A DNA stretch of 64,000 bases, taken from NCBI GenBank assembly GCA_028554795.2, contig CM068828.1, positions 12,048,314 to 12,112,313 on the forward strand, in the 5' to 3' direction. The notes beneath the pieces were generated by a model. That model ran no database searches. It worked only from the letters and a program-made list of their open reading frames with translations, and had not been told where the DNA came from. Positions 30,585 through 39,177 of this stretch are shown one piece after another (within the stretch, counting starts at the first letter, position 1; the number at the start of each line of letters is the position of its first letter). This stretch comes from Sinohyriopsis cumingii (lineage: Eukaryota; Mollusca; Bivalvia; Unionida; Unionidae). The translations under genes and the position numbers were made by a program.

Positions 30585-31898
30585 ATGATGCACCGAGAGT
30601 CATGCGCCTGTTCCAAGACGGAACTGGATCTGTTAGCCATGCCCCCCACCATGATGACGATGCAAGAATCCCAGTGGGTGGAATTTCACCCCGTCTCCTC
30701 ATTGACAGCCTCAGCTCCCATCGAGTTTGAAATCAAAGGACAGCCCGAAGATTACATCGATCTGAATAGCAGTTACTTGTACTTGAAAGTCAAAGTTGTC
30801 GATGAGGACAATTCGACCCTAGATGGCGATGAGGTAATAGCTCCCGTCAACAATTTCATGCATTCCTTGTTTAGCGGAGTGGACTTGTACTTGAACAACA
30901 AACTGGTCAGCAGCAGCATGGATACTTACCCTTATCGAGCGTACCTGGAAAATCTCTTGACGTACGGAATAGATGCCAAGAACACTCATCTCAATGCCTG
31001 TGTGCTATGGGAAGCTGACGAAGCAGGCCAGTTTGAAAGCTTCGAAACTGATGCAAGCAAAACACCAAACAATGACGGATTTGTAGAACGAAGAGACAAA
31101 ATCAAAAACGGACAAAGTTTAGAACTGATGGATCGTTTACATCTGGACATGTGGTTGCAAGAGAAATATTTGCTAAACGGGGTGAATGTTCGCCTGAGAC
31201 TGAATGGTAGCAGTGCCGCTTTCCATTTGATAGGTACTACTGTTTGCAAAACTGTCATCGAGGAAGCCAGGCTCTACGTACGCCGTGTGGAAGTGTTACC
31301 TAAAGTGGGTAACGACATCAGTCAGACGTTGAGCAGAACGACCGCCAAGTATCCCATACGACGCGTGGAAGTGAAAACGTTCACCATTCCCAAGGGACAG
31401 CGATCCATGATCGAAGATCATCTGTTCCAAGGACAGCTACCCAAACGTTTAATCGTTGGTATCGTCGAGAATACAGCCTTCAACGGAGCTGTCGAAAAAA
31501 ATCCTTTCTACTTTCAACACTTTGGCGTGTCCAAGATCGAAGTCAGTCGCGATGGCAAGACCTTGTGTACCCGACCTTTCGAACCTGACTTTGAGAAGAA
31601 GAATTACTTGAGATCGTACTTGTCCCTGTACGAAGCCACCGGCCAGTTAGGAACCAACACCAGTCACGGCATTACGTACGAGGATTACGCAGGAGGTTAT
31701 GCTTTGTGGGCTTTCGATTTCACTCCAGACCAAGGCAGCGACGAGGGACATTTCCACCCTATAAAATCCGGCCAAATTCGTGTGGAAATTCAGTTTGCAA
31801 ACCGAGACCCTGATGTAACGGTGAACGTCATCCTGTATGCCGAATTTGATAATACCATAGAAATCAATAGTTTGAGAGAAGTCATTCTAGATTACTAG
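30585..31898 (+). CDS. Major capsid protein (double jelly-roll)
   Basis: 437 residues, intact. Strong match in pattern to the Maverick/adintovirus hexon-like capsid protein: early strands QWVEFHPVSSLTASAPIEF and DLNSSYLYLKVKV, the NNFMHSLFSGVDLYLNNKLV segment, DTYPYRAYLENLLTYG, and the C-terminal GGYALWAFDFTPD. These proteins trimerise into the icosahedral shell. It follows the pX-like gene by 20 bp with no TATA box, and the next gene starts 6 bp after its stop, so capsid, 161-aa protein and protease probably share a transcript ending at the AATAAA at 33,090. A diverged fragment of the same gene lies at 37,321. Confidence 0.97.
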   Translation: MMHRESCACSKTELDLLAMPPTMMTMQESQWVEFHPVSSLTASAPIEFEIKGQPEDYIDLNSSYLYLKVKVVDEDNSTLDGDEVIAPVNNFMHSLFSGVDLYLNNKLVSSSMDTYPYRAYLENLLTYGIDAKNTHLNACVLWEADEAGQFESFETDASKTPNNDGFVERRDKIKNGQSLELMDRLHLDMWLQEKYLLNGVNVRLRLNGSSAAFHLIGTTVCKTVIEEARLYVRRVEVLPKVGNDISQTLSRTTAKYPIRRVEVKTFTIPKGQRSMIEDHLFQGQLPKRLIVGIVENTAFNGAVEKNPFYFQHFGVSKIEVSRDGKTLCTRPFEPDFEKKNYLRSYLSLYEATGQLGTNTSHGITYEDYAGGYALWAFDFTPDQGSDEGHFHPIKSGQIRVEIQFANRDPDVTVNVILYAEFDNTIEINSLREVILDY

Positions 31899-31903
31899 AA
31901 GCC

Positions 31904-32389
31904 ATGGAAGACTGTTATCCCTCTTTACCTAGTGGAGAAACTTTGGACATGGAATGTAAGGAGACTGTGGAAGAAGAAGAAGTGATCATGATGAAATCGA
32001 GATGGCCAGAACAAGAAGCCCATTTAGTCTCCTGTTTTGCCAAACACTTGGTCGATAAAATGACGGAATTGATCAAGAAAAATTGTTATGGATGTCAAAA
32101 CGATCATCCCAGTCAAATTCAACACGATAAATGCCTGATGTTGAGTCAAGAAGAAAAATTGGACGAGTATCTGGACGATGCTTGGAGTCTCATCTCGAAC
32201 AAAGACGTGTTGCACCAGTGGTATAAAGACTTGCGTGAACATTCTTGTCCACCATTAACCAGTCAAGAGATCCATCGTATCGAAGCTCTCCTAAATCAGA
32301 GTGAGGAAACAGAACGAATAACCGTTTATTCGTCAGACATTTTCAAGCAAAAAGTCAGGATCGAATTGACGACTTATTATTACCTGTGA
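31904..32389 (+). CDS. Conserved protein between capsid and protease
   Basis: 161 residues, acidic N-terminus (ECKETVEEEEVIMM) and a helical body with a Cys/His cluster (CYGCQNDHPSQIQHDKC, about 66-82) that could bind zinc. No family recognised. A decayed homologue sits at 41,597 in the same place, between capsid and protease, so the gene is conserved in the lineage and probably linked to particle assembly. Confidence 0.75.
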   Translation: MEDCYPSLPSGETLDMECKETVEEEEVIMMKSRWPEQEAHLVSCFAKHLVDKMTELIKKNCYGCQNDHPSQIQHDKCLMLSQEEKLDEYLDDAWSLISNKDVLHQWYKDLREHSCPPLTSQEIHRIEALLNQSEETERITVYSSDIFKQKVRIELTTYYYL

Positions 32390-32418
32390 AGAAGAAGAAA
32401 AAAACAACACAGAAAACA

Positions 32419-32979
32419 ATGGATACCTGGGAACTTTATTACCTTTTGAACCACAGTTCGTATACAGCTTCTTGGAATCCTGTCGTCTGTGCTAAAGATG
32501 AACTCCCTCATCGCAAACCTAAAGACCATCAAGCTTACGTGATCAACACGGACGACAGTCATCTCCCAGGAACCCACTGGGTAGCCGTCTACTTTCCTCA
32601 AGAAGGATGTGTGGAATATTTTGATTCGTACGGATTGCCCCCTTTGGAAGACGATATCATTGACTTTATGAGAAGAAATGCTCAAACCACCCGATTCAAT
32701 AATGTGAAATTACAAGGCACAGATTCCTTGGTGTGTGGACAATATTGTGTGTATTATCTGCATCATCGCAGCCTAGGCTATTCCTTAGAACATTTAGTGA
32801 CTCATTTTGATCCTCGTTCTTCTGCTAGAAACGATGTGAAAGTAGATCGATGGTTTTGTGACCATTATGCTTATCTTTTGTCTCAAGCTAGGAAACGTAG
32901 TGTCCATCAATGGCCTAATGATTTCCAACAGTGGAAATCACAATTTCATTCACAACGTTGTCAGCCCTGTTTAAAGTAA
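32419..32979 (+). CDS. Adenain-type cysteine protease
   Basis: 186 residues from the ATG at 32,419. The catalytic pattern is His (H53 in GTHWVAVYF), Asp (D69 in EYFDSYG), Gln and Cys (Q108 and C110 in VCGQYCVYYL), as in adenovirus protease and the Ulp1/C48 fold. It would cleave capsid or core precursors during maturation. It follows the 161-aa gene by 29 bp and ends about 110 bp before the AATAAA at 33,090. An ORF of nearly the same length and with all four residues is preserved in the old element at 42,135. Confidence 0.95.
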   Translation: MDTWELYYLLNHSSYTASWNPVVCAKDELPHRKPKDHQAYVINTDDSHLPGTHWVAVYFPQEGCVEYFDSYGLPPLEDDIIDFMRRNAQTTRFNNVKLQGTDSLVCGQYCVYYLHHRSLGYSLEHLVTHFDPRSSARNDVKVDRWFCDHYAYLLSQARKRSVHQWPNDFQQWKSQFHSQRCQPCLK

Positions 32980-33089
32980 ATTATCCATTGAGAAAAAAAT
33001 GTTAGTGATTTCAAAAACATGTTTGATGTTATAGTGTTGGATTATTGTTAAAAATGTTAGAGTTGTTGTTTAGTGTTAAGTGATTTTTG

Positions 33090-33095
33090 AATAAA
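33090..33095 (+). terminator. Polyadenylation signal after capsid-protease unit
   Basis: AATAAA followed by a T/G-rich stretch (ATGTTGTGTTTTG). The old element has the same arrangement at 42,755-42,760. Confidence 0.75.
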
Positions 33096-33222
33096 AAATG
33101 TTGTGTTTTGAAAAAAATGTCTTTGTCTTTTGTTTACCTAGAAGAATGTTTGATTGATGCTCTTTGATTTCTTACTATCCCTCTCATGACACTCACTAAA
33201 CGTTGCGACTCGAAAACCGTGT

Positions 33223-33251
33223 GGGGATGTTTTCCTTCACGTCCGCGCTTT
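33223..33251 (+). promoter_or_regulatory. Shared late-type upstream box, copy 1
   Basis: GGGGATGTTTTCCTTCACG followed by TCCGCGCTTT. An initiator-like TTCCAGTC comes at about 33,272 and the ATG at 33,314. The box recurs before the next two genes and, diverged, in the old element (42,886). Confidence 0.75.
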
Positions 33252-33313
33252 GACTTTAAGAACCGGGTTGTTTCCAGTCTAACCATCCATTGTCGACTCA
33301 TCCTCCTAAGAAG

Positions 33314-33664
33314 ATGTGCTCCAAACTAGCTAAGCTCAACGAAGCCTACGTGAATTTGCATAGGGTCAGACACAGTCTGATACCGAAGCCAGAAGAAATC
33401 GAAAATGTGAGAATGTTAAAAATCACTGAAGACCTGATAGAAGAGCTCTTCAGAGAAGAAATGAACAGGGAAAAAGAAGAATGGACAGAGAAGTACAGAC
33501 TTCAGAGACAGCAGCAACAGCAACAACAACAGCAACAACCTGAACCTGACAGAGGCTTTGTCGATTGCCGTATCGACACCAAAGAGTTCTTCTTTTCTTT
33601 CCGAAGAAGCAGACCTATCGCCAGAAAGTCTATCCTCAGAGGACATCGCATTCTTAGAAACTAA
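33314..33664 (+). CDS. Small coiled-coil protein, right-end gene 1
   Basis: 116 residues from the ATG at 33,314. N-terminal helices (LAKLNEAYVNLHRVRHSL) lead to a charged coiled coil and a polyglutamine run (about 69-78), then a basic C-terminus (SFRRSRPIARKSILRGHR). No family recognised. It shares its upstream box and histone-type 3' end with the two genes that follow, so the three look like an amplified expression cassette. A basic tail is compatible with nucleic-acid binding, but nothing more can be said. Confidence 0.75.
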   Translation: MCSKLAKLNEAYVNLHRVRHSLIPKPEEIENVRMLKITEDLIEELFREEMNREKEEWTEKYRLQRQQQQQQQQQQPEPDRGFVDCRIDTKEFFFSFRRSRPIARKSILRGHRILRN

Positions 33665-33693
33665 AAAAGAATACCATAGCAAACAAAAAAAAC

Positions 33694-33731
33694 AGCCCTT
33701 TTCAGGGCTACCCAATACTCTAGAAAAGAAA
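33694..33731 (+). terminator. Histone-type 3' stem-loop plus purine element
   Basis: AGCCCTTTTCAGGGCT (33,694-33,709) is a perfect 6-bp stem with TTTC loop. It is preceded by AAAAC and followed by ACCCA, then GAAAAGAAA at 33,723-33,731. An AATAAA at 33,774 could serve as a backup. Confidence 0.85.
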
Positions 33732-34074
33732 TAACTATTAATTTGCCAATGTGTGTAGGTAGAGTAGTGTGAAAATAAACACTAACTCTTTTAAAAAATG
33801 TGAGGGTATGTGTTGGTGTGTTTGAGTTAGTAAGAGCTCAAGTAAGTTGGTGGAGATAGTAGATTAAAATGATATCTTTTCTTAGTGTTTGAGGTGTATA
33901 TTTGGGGTTAGATTGGATTGATTTGCGTATGTGGATAGTCTATTGAAGTGATTTATAAAAAATTTTAAAATAGTGATGGGTAGCATAAAAAAGTGAGTGA
34001 GTGTTTCTTTTAGGTCCGCGCGTTGTTGTTTTTTTTTGGTCATGATCTAGGTAAGATGAATTTTATGTTATTAG
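33732..34074. other. Spacer between right-end genes 1 and 2
   Basis: Non-coding, T/G-rich on the plus strand. The part after the stem-loop (TTTGCCAATGTGTGTAGGTA, then GAGTAGTGTGAA) is nearly repeated after the next stem-loop. From about 34,013 it is also related to 34,832-34,885 (CATGATCTAGGTAAGATNAA, then TTATGTTATTAGGGGG). It therefore consists of duplicated cassette DNA. Confidence 0.7.
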
Positions 34075-34105
34075 GGGGATGTTTTCCTTCACGTCCGCGC
34101 TTTCA
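34075..34105 (+). promoter_or_regulatory. Shared late-type upstream box, copy 2
   Basis: GGGGATGTTTTCCTTCACG then TCCGCGCTTTCA, followed at once by a TATA-like AGTATAAATTG and, 23 bp on, an initiator-like GGCAGTCCAG. ATG at 34,166. Confidence 0.75.
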
Positions 34106-34165
34106 GTATAAATTGAAACTCGTTCGGCAGTCCAGCTACCCTTGTTGATTGATCAACACCAAAAA

Positions 34166-34504
34166 ATGAACACGAGACATGAGAAACTGTTGGAGCTTCA
34201 TGTGCATCTGGAATATGCCATGCGCATATTAAATGAACTGGCCGCGGAAGCCATTGTCGAGGAGGGAAGGATAAGAGAGGAGGAAAGAAGAAACAAAGAA
34301 GAAGAAGAAAGAAGATATAAAGAGGAAAGAAGAAACAAAGAAGAGGAGGAGGAAAAGGAGAGAAGAAATTTCAAAATCCCAGTTAGCGAAAATTGGGATT
34401 CTGAAGCGACATATCCTGCCTCTGCTCTCTCCCCCCAAAAGGTAAAAAGTAACTGGGGGATAAGATGTGTATGTGGCGCCAGGCCTGGAAGGTGCCACCA
34501 TTAA
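34166..34504 (+). CDS. Small coiled-coil protein, right-end gene 2
   Basis: 112 residues from the ATG at 34,166. N-terminal helix (LELHVHLEYAMRILNELAAE), a Glu/Arg/Lys coiled coil made of RRNKEEEE-type repeats, then a Pro/Ser region and a Cys-rich end (RCVCGARPGRCHH). No family recognised. A homologue in the old element (44,049) keeps the N-terminal helix and the DNA up to the 3' stem-loop. Confidence 0.75.
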   Translation: MNTRHEKLLELHVHLEYAMRILNELAAEAIVEEGRIREEERRNKEEEERRYKEERRNKEEEEEKERRNFKIPVSENWDSEATYPASALSPQKVKSNWGIRCVCGARPGRCHH

Positions 34505-34533
34505 CCAGGTGTCCATGAAGTTCCAAACAAAAC

Positions 34534-34572
34534 AGCCCTTTTCAGGGCTACCCAATACTCTAGAAAAGAAAT
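34534..34572 (+). terminator. Histone-type 3' stem-loop plus purine element
   Basis: The same 16-base hairpin as at 33,694, followed by ACCCA and GAAAAGAAA. The 100 bp around it are almost identical to the first right-end gene's 3' region, showing cassette duplication or gene conversion. Confidence 0.85.
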
Positions 34573-34815
34573 AACGATCGATTTGCCAATGTGTGTAGGT
34601 AGAGTAGTGTGAATATAAACACTAACTCTTTATTAATAGTGGAAGTGTATGTGATTGTGTGTTTGTGTTTGTAAATGTTGAAGTAAGTTTGTGTGTTTGT
34701 GTTTGTAAATGATGAAGTAAGTTTGTGTGAATAGTAGATTATGGGTTTATTTATTGATTCTTAGCGTATGTAGAGAGTATAGTTGAGGTTTATATTATAT
34801 GAAATGAGAAAGTAA

Positions 34816-34914
34816 GGGGATGTTTTCCTTCACGTACGCGCGATGTTAGTCATAATCTAGGTAAGATCAAATTTATGTTATTAGGGGGATGTTTTCCTTC
34901 ACGTCCGCGCTTTC
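34816..34914 (+). promoter_or_regulatory. Shared late-type upstream box, copies 3 and 4
   Basis: Two boxes in tandem: 34,816-34,841 (GGGGATGTTTTCCTTCACG then TACGCGC) and 34,885-34,914 (the same box then TCCGCGCTTTCA). The second is followed by a TATA-like ACTATAAGAACC and the gene at 34,972. The first is not followed by a gene and looks like a leftover of duplication. Confidence 0.7.
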
Positions 34915-34971
34915 ACTATAAGAACCCACAGTGTTCGTTGTTCAAACCATTCTGCAAAGAATAAAAAGAAG

Positions 34972-35358
34972 ATGGCGTCAAACCAAATGGACAAAATACA
35001 AACCTTGCAAGACGTTTTAGACAACTTAGGAATAATGGAACAGATGCTAATAAGACTGGTTGAAGACCATTATTCCTATAGTCCCCATCTTGTGAAGATG
35101 GAAATTAATAACTTAAGGAAAGCAAAGGACAAGATTAGTGGTGTCATGAAAGAGATCAAGGAAGAGAAGGAGGATGAAGAGGAAAGAATAAGAATACGCA
35201 AATGGAACGAAAAAATTGAAAAAGAAGAAGAAAATGAAAAGAGGAAGAAAGAAGAGGAGGAAGAGAAGAAGAAAGAAGAGGAGGAGAAGAAAAAAAAGAA
35301 AGAGAAGAAGAGTGTAGGAGATAAAATAAGAACTTGGTGGAGGAAAAGAAGAAATTAG
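34972..35358 (+). CDS. Small coiled-coil protein, right-end gene 3
   Basis: 128 residues. N-terminal helices (TLQDVLDNLGIMEQMLIRL), a conserved EDHYSYSPHLVKMEINNLRK segment, then a long Glu/Lys coiled coil (EEEEKKKEEEEKKKKKEKK) and a basic end with TWWRKRRN. No family recognised. The N-terminal 45 residues are well conserved in the old element (46,960), so that part is likely to be functional. The stop lies 14 bp before the right TIR, whose edge supplies the gene's histone-type 3' end. Confidence 0.75.
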   Translation: MASNQMDKIQTLQDVLDNLGIMEQMLIRLVEDHYSYSPHLVKMEINNLRKAKDKISGVMKEIKEEKEDEEERIRIRKWNEKIEKEEENEKRKKEEEEEKKKEEEEKKKKKEKKSVGDKIRTWWRKRRN

Positions 35359-35372
35359 AAGAAGAAGAAAAC

Positions 35373-35752
35373 CCAAAGGCCCTTTTCAGGGCCAGCCATA
35401 TATCTCGAAAAGAGATAGCCTTACCATTGCCTACCCCTTTTTTTATTTTATTTTTTATTTTTTTTAAAATAGAGACCCTCCCTGTTTCAATTTTACATAG
35501 ACCCTATACAGTCCCAGGGTTTTTTTGGCCATGTTAAATTTACATAGACCCTATATTGTCCCAAGGGTTTTTGGCCATGTTAATTCCCATAGACCCTATA
35601 TTGTCCCACGATTTTTGGCCATGTTAAATTCCCATAGACCCTATATTGTCCCACGATTTTTCTCCATGTTAAATTTACATAGACCCTATATTGTCCCAAG
35701 GGTGTTTTTAATGATAAATCCCATAGACCCTATAGGATCCCCCTTCACTACT
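35373..35752. repeat. Right terminal inverted repeat
   Basis: Inverse of the left TIR over all 380 bp, with the same six TATAGGGTCTATG-type subrepeats. It ends CTTCACTACT and is followed by the ATTGAC target duplication. Because the hairpin sits at the inner edge, both element ends carry the same outward-facing 3' signal. Confidence 0.97.
35378..35393 (+). terminator. Histone-type 3' stem-loop, right TIR
   Basis: GGCCCTTTTCAGGGCC, 19 bp after the stop of right-end gene 3. It is followed by AGCCA and then ATCTCGAAAAGAGAT, in which the purine box is itself part of a small palindrome. Confidence 0.8.
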
Positions 35753-35758
35753 ATTGAC
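35753..35758. repeat. Target-site duplication, right (ATTGAC)
   Basis: Second copy of the 6-bp duplication flanking the young Maverick. Confidence 0.95.
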
Positions 35759-36015
35759 TCTCAATTATCGCATCAGTCGAGTAGTGAACTTTGGCGTGCT
35801 CAGAGAAGTTTTGCAGTCTGGACAGGATGGAAATTTTAATGTGACCACCGACGATAAGAAAGCACAAGATTGTACGTTTAGCTGTACACCAAATCGTCAG
35901 TCGACCTTTGGAAAAAGTGTATCAAATCGTGTACCAGAAGCGAGTGCGGCTTCCCATCCGCTTCACTTTGCCGTACGGTCACGTCGATATTGGTCAGCAT
36001 GTAAAAAGGGACAAC
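35753..36015 (+). pseudogene. Old Maverick polymerase B, right part
   Basis: Resumes the polymerase coding sequence at the target duplication (TLNYRISRVVNFGVLREVLQ), in line with 21,499-21,745 of the intact gene. A frameshift occurs near 35,860 and the gene's end is degenerate. With 13,510-15,373 it forms one gene split by the young element. Confidence 0.9.
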
Positions 36016-36062
36016 TTCCACGACCGATAGTTCATTGTAACTACAAAGACCAAGCGAGGAAG

Positions 36063-36401
36063 ATGAATCTTTTCACACAGCAAGTACCGAGCGAGAGAAA
36101 ACTCGAGTGCGATGATGTGCTTAACGAGCATATCACCAATGCAGTACCATATCTTAGTTGTTTATTTACTAACGTCATGGAAAAGTATGTGCAACCAGTG
36201 GGACTTCCAGACTACAAGACTTTACCATATGAACACGGGATAACACCTATTATAAATAGGGACGACTTCCAAGAAGGACACTTCATTGCAAGGAGAAACG
36301 TCGAGGAAGATGTTGCACTCTACACAGATGAAAAAAAGAGAAGGAACACACATCATTGTCCTCTTTCACCACCATACCGTGACAGCAAAGTGCGTCAGTA
36401 G
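36063..36401 (+). CDS. Unknown ORF in the old Maverick, after the polymerase
   Basis: 112 residues in an ORF that starts where the BIR gene lies in the young element, with related upstream DNA (CGATAGTTCATTG...AAGACCAAGCGA). I see no BIR motif or other domain; the sequence includes CDDVLNEHITNAVPYLSC and RDDFQEGHFIARRNVEEDVA. It may be another accessory gene of the old element or a decayed one. Confidence 0.4.
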   Translation: MNLFTQQVPSERKLECDDVLNEHITNAVPYLSCLFTNVMEKYVQPVGLPDYKTLPYEHGITPIINRDDFQEGHFIARRNVEEDVALYTDEKKRRNTHHCPLSPPYRDSKVRQ

Positions 36402-36427
36402 ACCTAAAGGAGTATTTTAGCATCCAA

Positions 36428-36800
36428 ATGACTCATACAGCGACTTCGAGAGAAATTAGGACGACAACTTACACCTACACAGTGAAATTTAAAGACTTTG
36501 CGTCTGACGTTGCAGCCGAGGAAGCAGCAGGTTTCATCACGGACTTATTTGACTCACTGTTATTGGAACTCAAACATCATTGTCAAGTCAAAGATCAAGG
36601 TCGTTTGAGGCTATTTATGTATCAAGATAATTTGAACTCTCCTGTATGTCTCGTGTTTAGTACACCTGCAGAATTAACTTCTTCCAAACTATTGAAGACG
36701 TGCATACAATGAGAGAAAAGTTTGACATCATCGATGGAAAAGTGACCATTCATATGGCATACGTTTTACCTCCATGGGAAGAAGACAATAACCGCCATTG
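36428..36800 (+). pseudogene. Piece homologous to the polymerase N-terminal domain
   Basis: Residues 1-94 of this frame match about residues 75-165 of the intact polymerase (TYTVKFKDF, EAAGFITDLFDSLL, VFSTPAELTSSKLL). Homology continues in a shifted frame to about 36,800. In the young element this domain sits at the start of the polymerase; here it comes after the polymerase C-terminus. Either the old element was rearranged or the domain existed as a separate gene. Confidence 0.75.
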
Positions 36801-37320
36801 ATCTGTTTATCGATAAGTGCACCTAGCATGATGGATATGCCCGCAGATGTACAGATGAAAGGGAGTACGTCATGGGAAACATCTATGCTGAGACACAAAT
36901 GGTAGTTGACCAAATCTAAACGACGTGAGTGACTGATAAAAAGAAAAGCAGGAACTTTGTCCTATTTGATTGTTTGTTTCTTGTTTTAGCTTTTGGTCAA
37001 AAATGGACATTAATTGTAGTATGTCACTCTTTTATGAATGGCATATACGTTGTATATGTTTTTTTTTGTGAAGGCATGAACTTTAATTTTTACAAGTAGT
37101 TTTCTCGAACCAAGAAATAGATAACTTGTGAATGTGTTTGTTGCATGTCGAAATTTGTATGTATTAAATGGATAGTGCTTAGGCCATAAAACCCATGTAC
37201 ATGTATATATTTGAATAAATGTTTTGTACCCATACAGAAGACTTTTCTTTATGGAGTCTCTATTCTGTATGTGAGTCTCTCTTTGGGCAGAGCGGGACAT
37301 ATAACTTTATATAACGCCTG
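36801..37320. other. No gene recognised
   Basis: AT-rich, non-coding DNA between the polymerase-like piece and the capsid fragment. The ATPase-to-minor-capsid segment of the old element would be expected here and is gone. Confidence 0.5.
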
Positions 37321-38107
37321 GCGGACACTGATGAATAGTTTGCATTTAGACATGTGGTTGCAAGAGAAGTATTTGCTGAACGGAGTGGATGTCCGCTTGA
37401 GACTAAATCGTAGCAGTACCGCTTTCCATTTGATAGCTGAGTCTGCCTATAACAAAACAGTCATTCAAGAAGCCAGACTCTACGTACGACGTGTAGAAGT
37501 GTAACCTAAAGTGGGAAACGACATCAGTCACACTTCGAGCAGAACGACCGCCAAGTATCCGATACGACGCGTGGAAGTGAAAACTTTCACTATTCCCGCT
37601 GGACATCAATCCATGATCGAAGATCATCTGTTCCAAGGACAGTTACCCAAACGTGTGATCATTGGTATCGTGAAAAATACAGCCTTCATTGGAGCCTTCG
37701 AGGAAAATCCTTTTGAGTTTCAGCACTAAAACGCGCCCAAGATCGAAGTCAGTCGAGATGGCAAAACTTTGTGTACCATTCCTTAGAACCCTGACTTTAG
37801 TGACGGGAAGAATAATTACCTGAGGTCGTACTTGGCCCTGTGCGAAACCACGGGGCAGCTAGGAACCAACACCAGTCACGGTATTACGTACGAGGATTAT
37901 GCAGGAGGCTACGCTTTGTGGGCCTTTGATTTCACTCCAGACCAAGGCAGCGACGAGGAACATTTCCACCCTAAAAAAATCCGGCCAGATTCGTGTGGAA
38001 CTTCAGTTTGCAAAGCCAATACCCGTAAACAACACGGTGAATGTCATCTGTATGCAGAATTCGACAATAAAAATCAACAGTTTGAGAGAAGTCATTCTTG
38101 ACTATTA
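37321..38107 (+). pseudogene. Old Maverick major capsid protein, 3' fragment
   Basis: Homologous to residues from about 183 to the end of the intact capsid protein (HLDMWLQEKYLLNGVDVRLR through REVILDY). It carries in-frame stops near 37,502, 37,728 and 37,784 and a frameshift near 37,975. About 180 N-terminal codons are absent. Confidence 0.92.
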
Positions 38108-38113
38108 ATCTTA

Positions 38114-39055
38114 TGTCACTTGTTTATGCTGGAATAAACAGTAACACAAGAAAGTGTGAAAACAACAAGTTTTGAAAAATACAATAATTTATTTCCCTAG
38201 AACAATTCTGTAAAGATAAAACAAAAATATGAACATACGGTTTTATAGAATCAAATCCACAAAAAAAATGATCCAAAAATAATCCGATAATAAAACTTTA
38301 GTAGTCCTAATAACAAGATGTTCTACTGATTTCACGTTCGAATCCCGACGAATAATCCAAGATGGAAGACGATGACGTATGCTACAATCTGTATTGCTGA
38401 AGTCTACAGTTCCTTGTAGAAATATGAATTATCACTCCGGTTTCTGATAGCTGCATAAATTTTATAAAAAATACTGTCTTTGTTCCACAATATTACATGA
38501 GCACACGTATTTTCCAGAAAAAAATAACAGAATTAATTCTTTTGATTCCATGTAATCTGAAATAACTCCAAACCAAGTAATTTGAAATAAATCCAAACAG
38601 CACAACATACAACAAACAGTTTAACGGCCCAACTTCTACTGATTAATTCTCCAAAACATGGGTTATATGGGCTTTCTAAAACGTAAACAAGGGTCACGTG
38701 ATCATCTTCTAGAAGTTCATTTTTACTCTAAGAAATAAATATAAAATTGTTTATATCTTAAAGACAAGGTCCCATCATGACCTTGAAAACAACTAATCAT
38801 TTTAAAATAAAATAGAACTTGTTTACGAAGGTTGCTACAAATTCTGAAACAAGGTCAGGATTTAGATCAACACCTGGAGTTTATAAACTAACAGTCAAGG
38901 TCAAACTATTTTCTAAAAAAAGGTATCATCTCTAGTGAATAAATTTGCATTACAATATCATGTAATGAAAAATAAACAAATTTAAAACTGACAAACAATT
39001 AAATTGAAATAAATATATATTAAATCAGATATAATTAAATCAATTATACATAACA
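38114..39055 (-). repeat. LTR (3' LTR in element orientation)
   Basis: Direct repeat of 40,613-41,586 with scattered small indels and substitutions. Shared landmarks are AATAAACAGTAACACAAGAAAG, in two parts at the start, and the terminal AT-rich block ending ATACATAACA. Confidence 0.85.
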
Positions 39056-39177
39056 CTTCCTCCCATAAAGAAAAAGAAAGATTTATACATGAAGCTTTCT
39101 TTTTACCACAGACTAATTATACATGAGGTTTAAAAGAACTCATATAAATTACACAGTGTACATGAAATAATATATTG

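Larger units (their letters stand above)
15374..35752 (+). mobile_element. Young Maverick/Polinton (adintovirus-like) element, 20,379 bp
   Basis: Bounded by 380-bp TIRs starting AGTAGTGAAGG, and by 6-bp target duplications. It carries the full Maverick core set: polymerase B, integrase, packaging ATPase, protease, and major and minor capsid proteins. All core genes are on the plus strand; two accessory genes at the left end are on the minus strand. Near-identical TIRs suggest recent insertion. It sits within the polymerase pseudogene of an older relative. Gene content is that of a virus able to make particles, although four coding breaks are visible in this copy. Confidence 0.97.

Noticed and set aside
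33694..34549. Reading the hairpins as bacterial-type terminators or as palindromic transposon ends
   Set aside because: The loop sequence, the ACCCA flank and the spaced purine box fit the histone 3' signal far better, and there is no T run after the stem.
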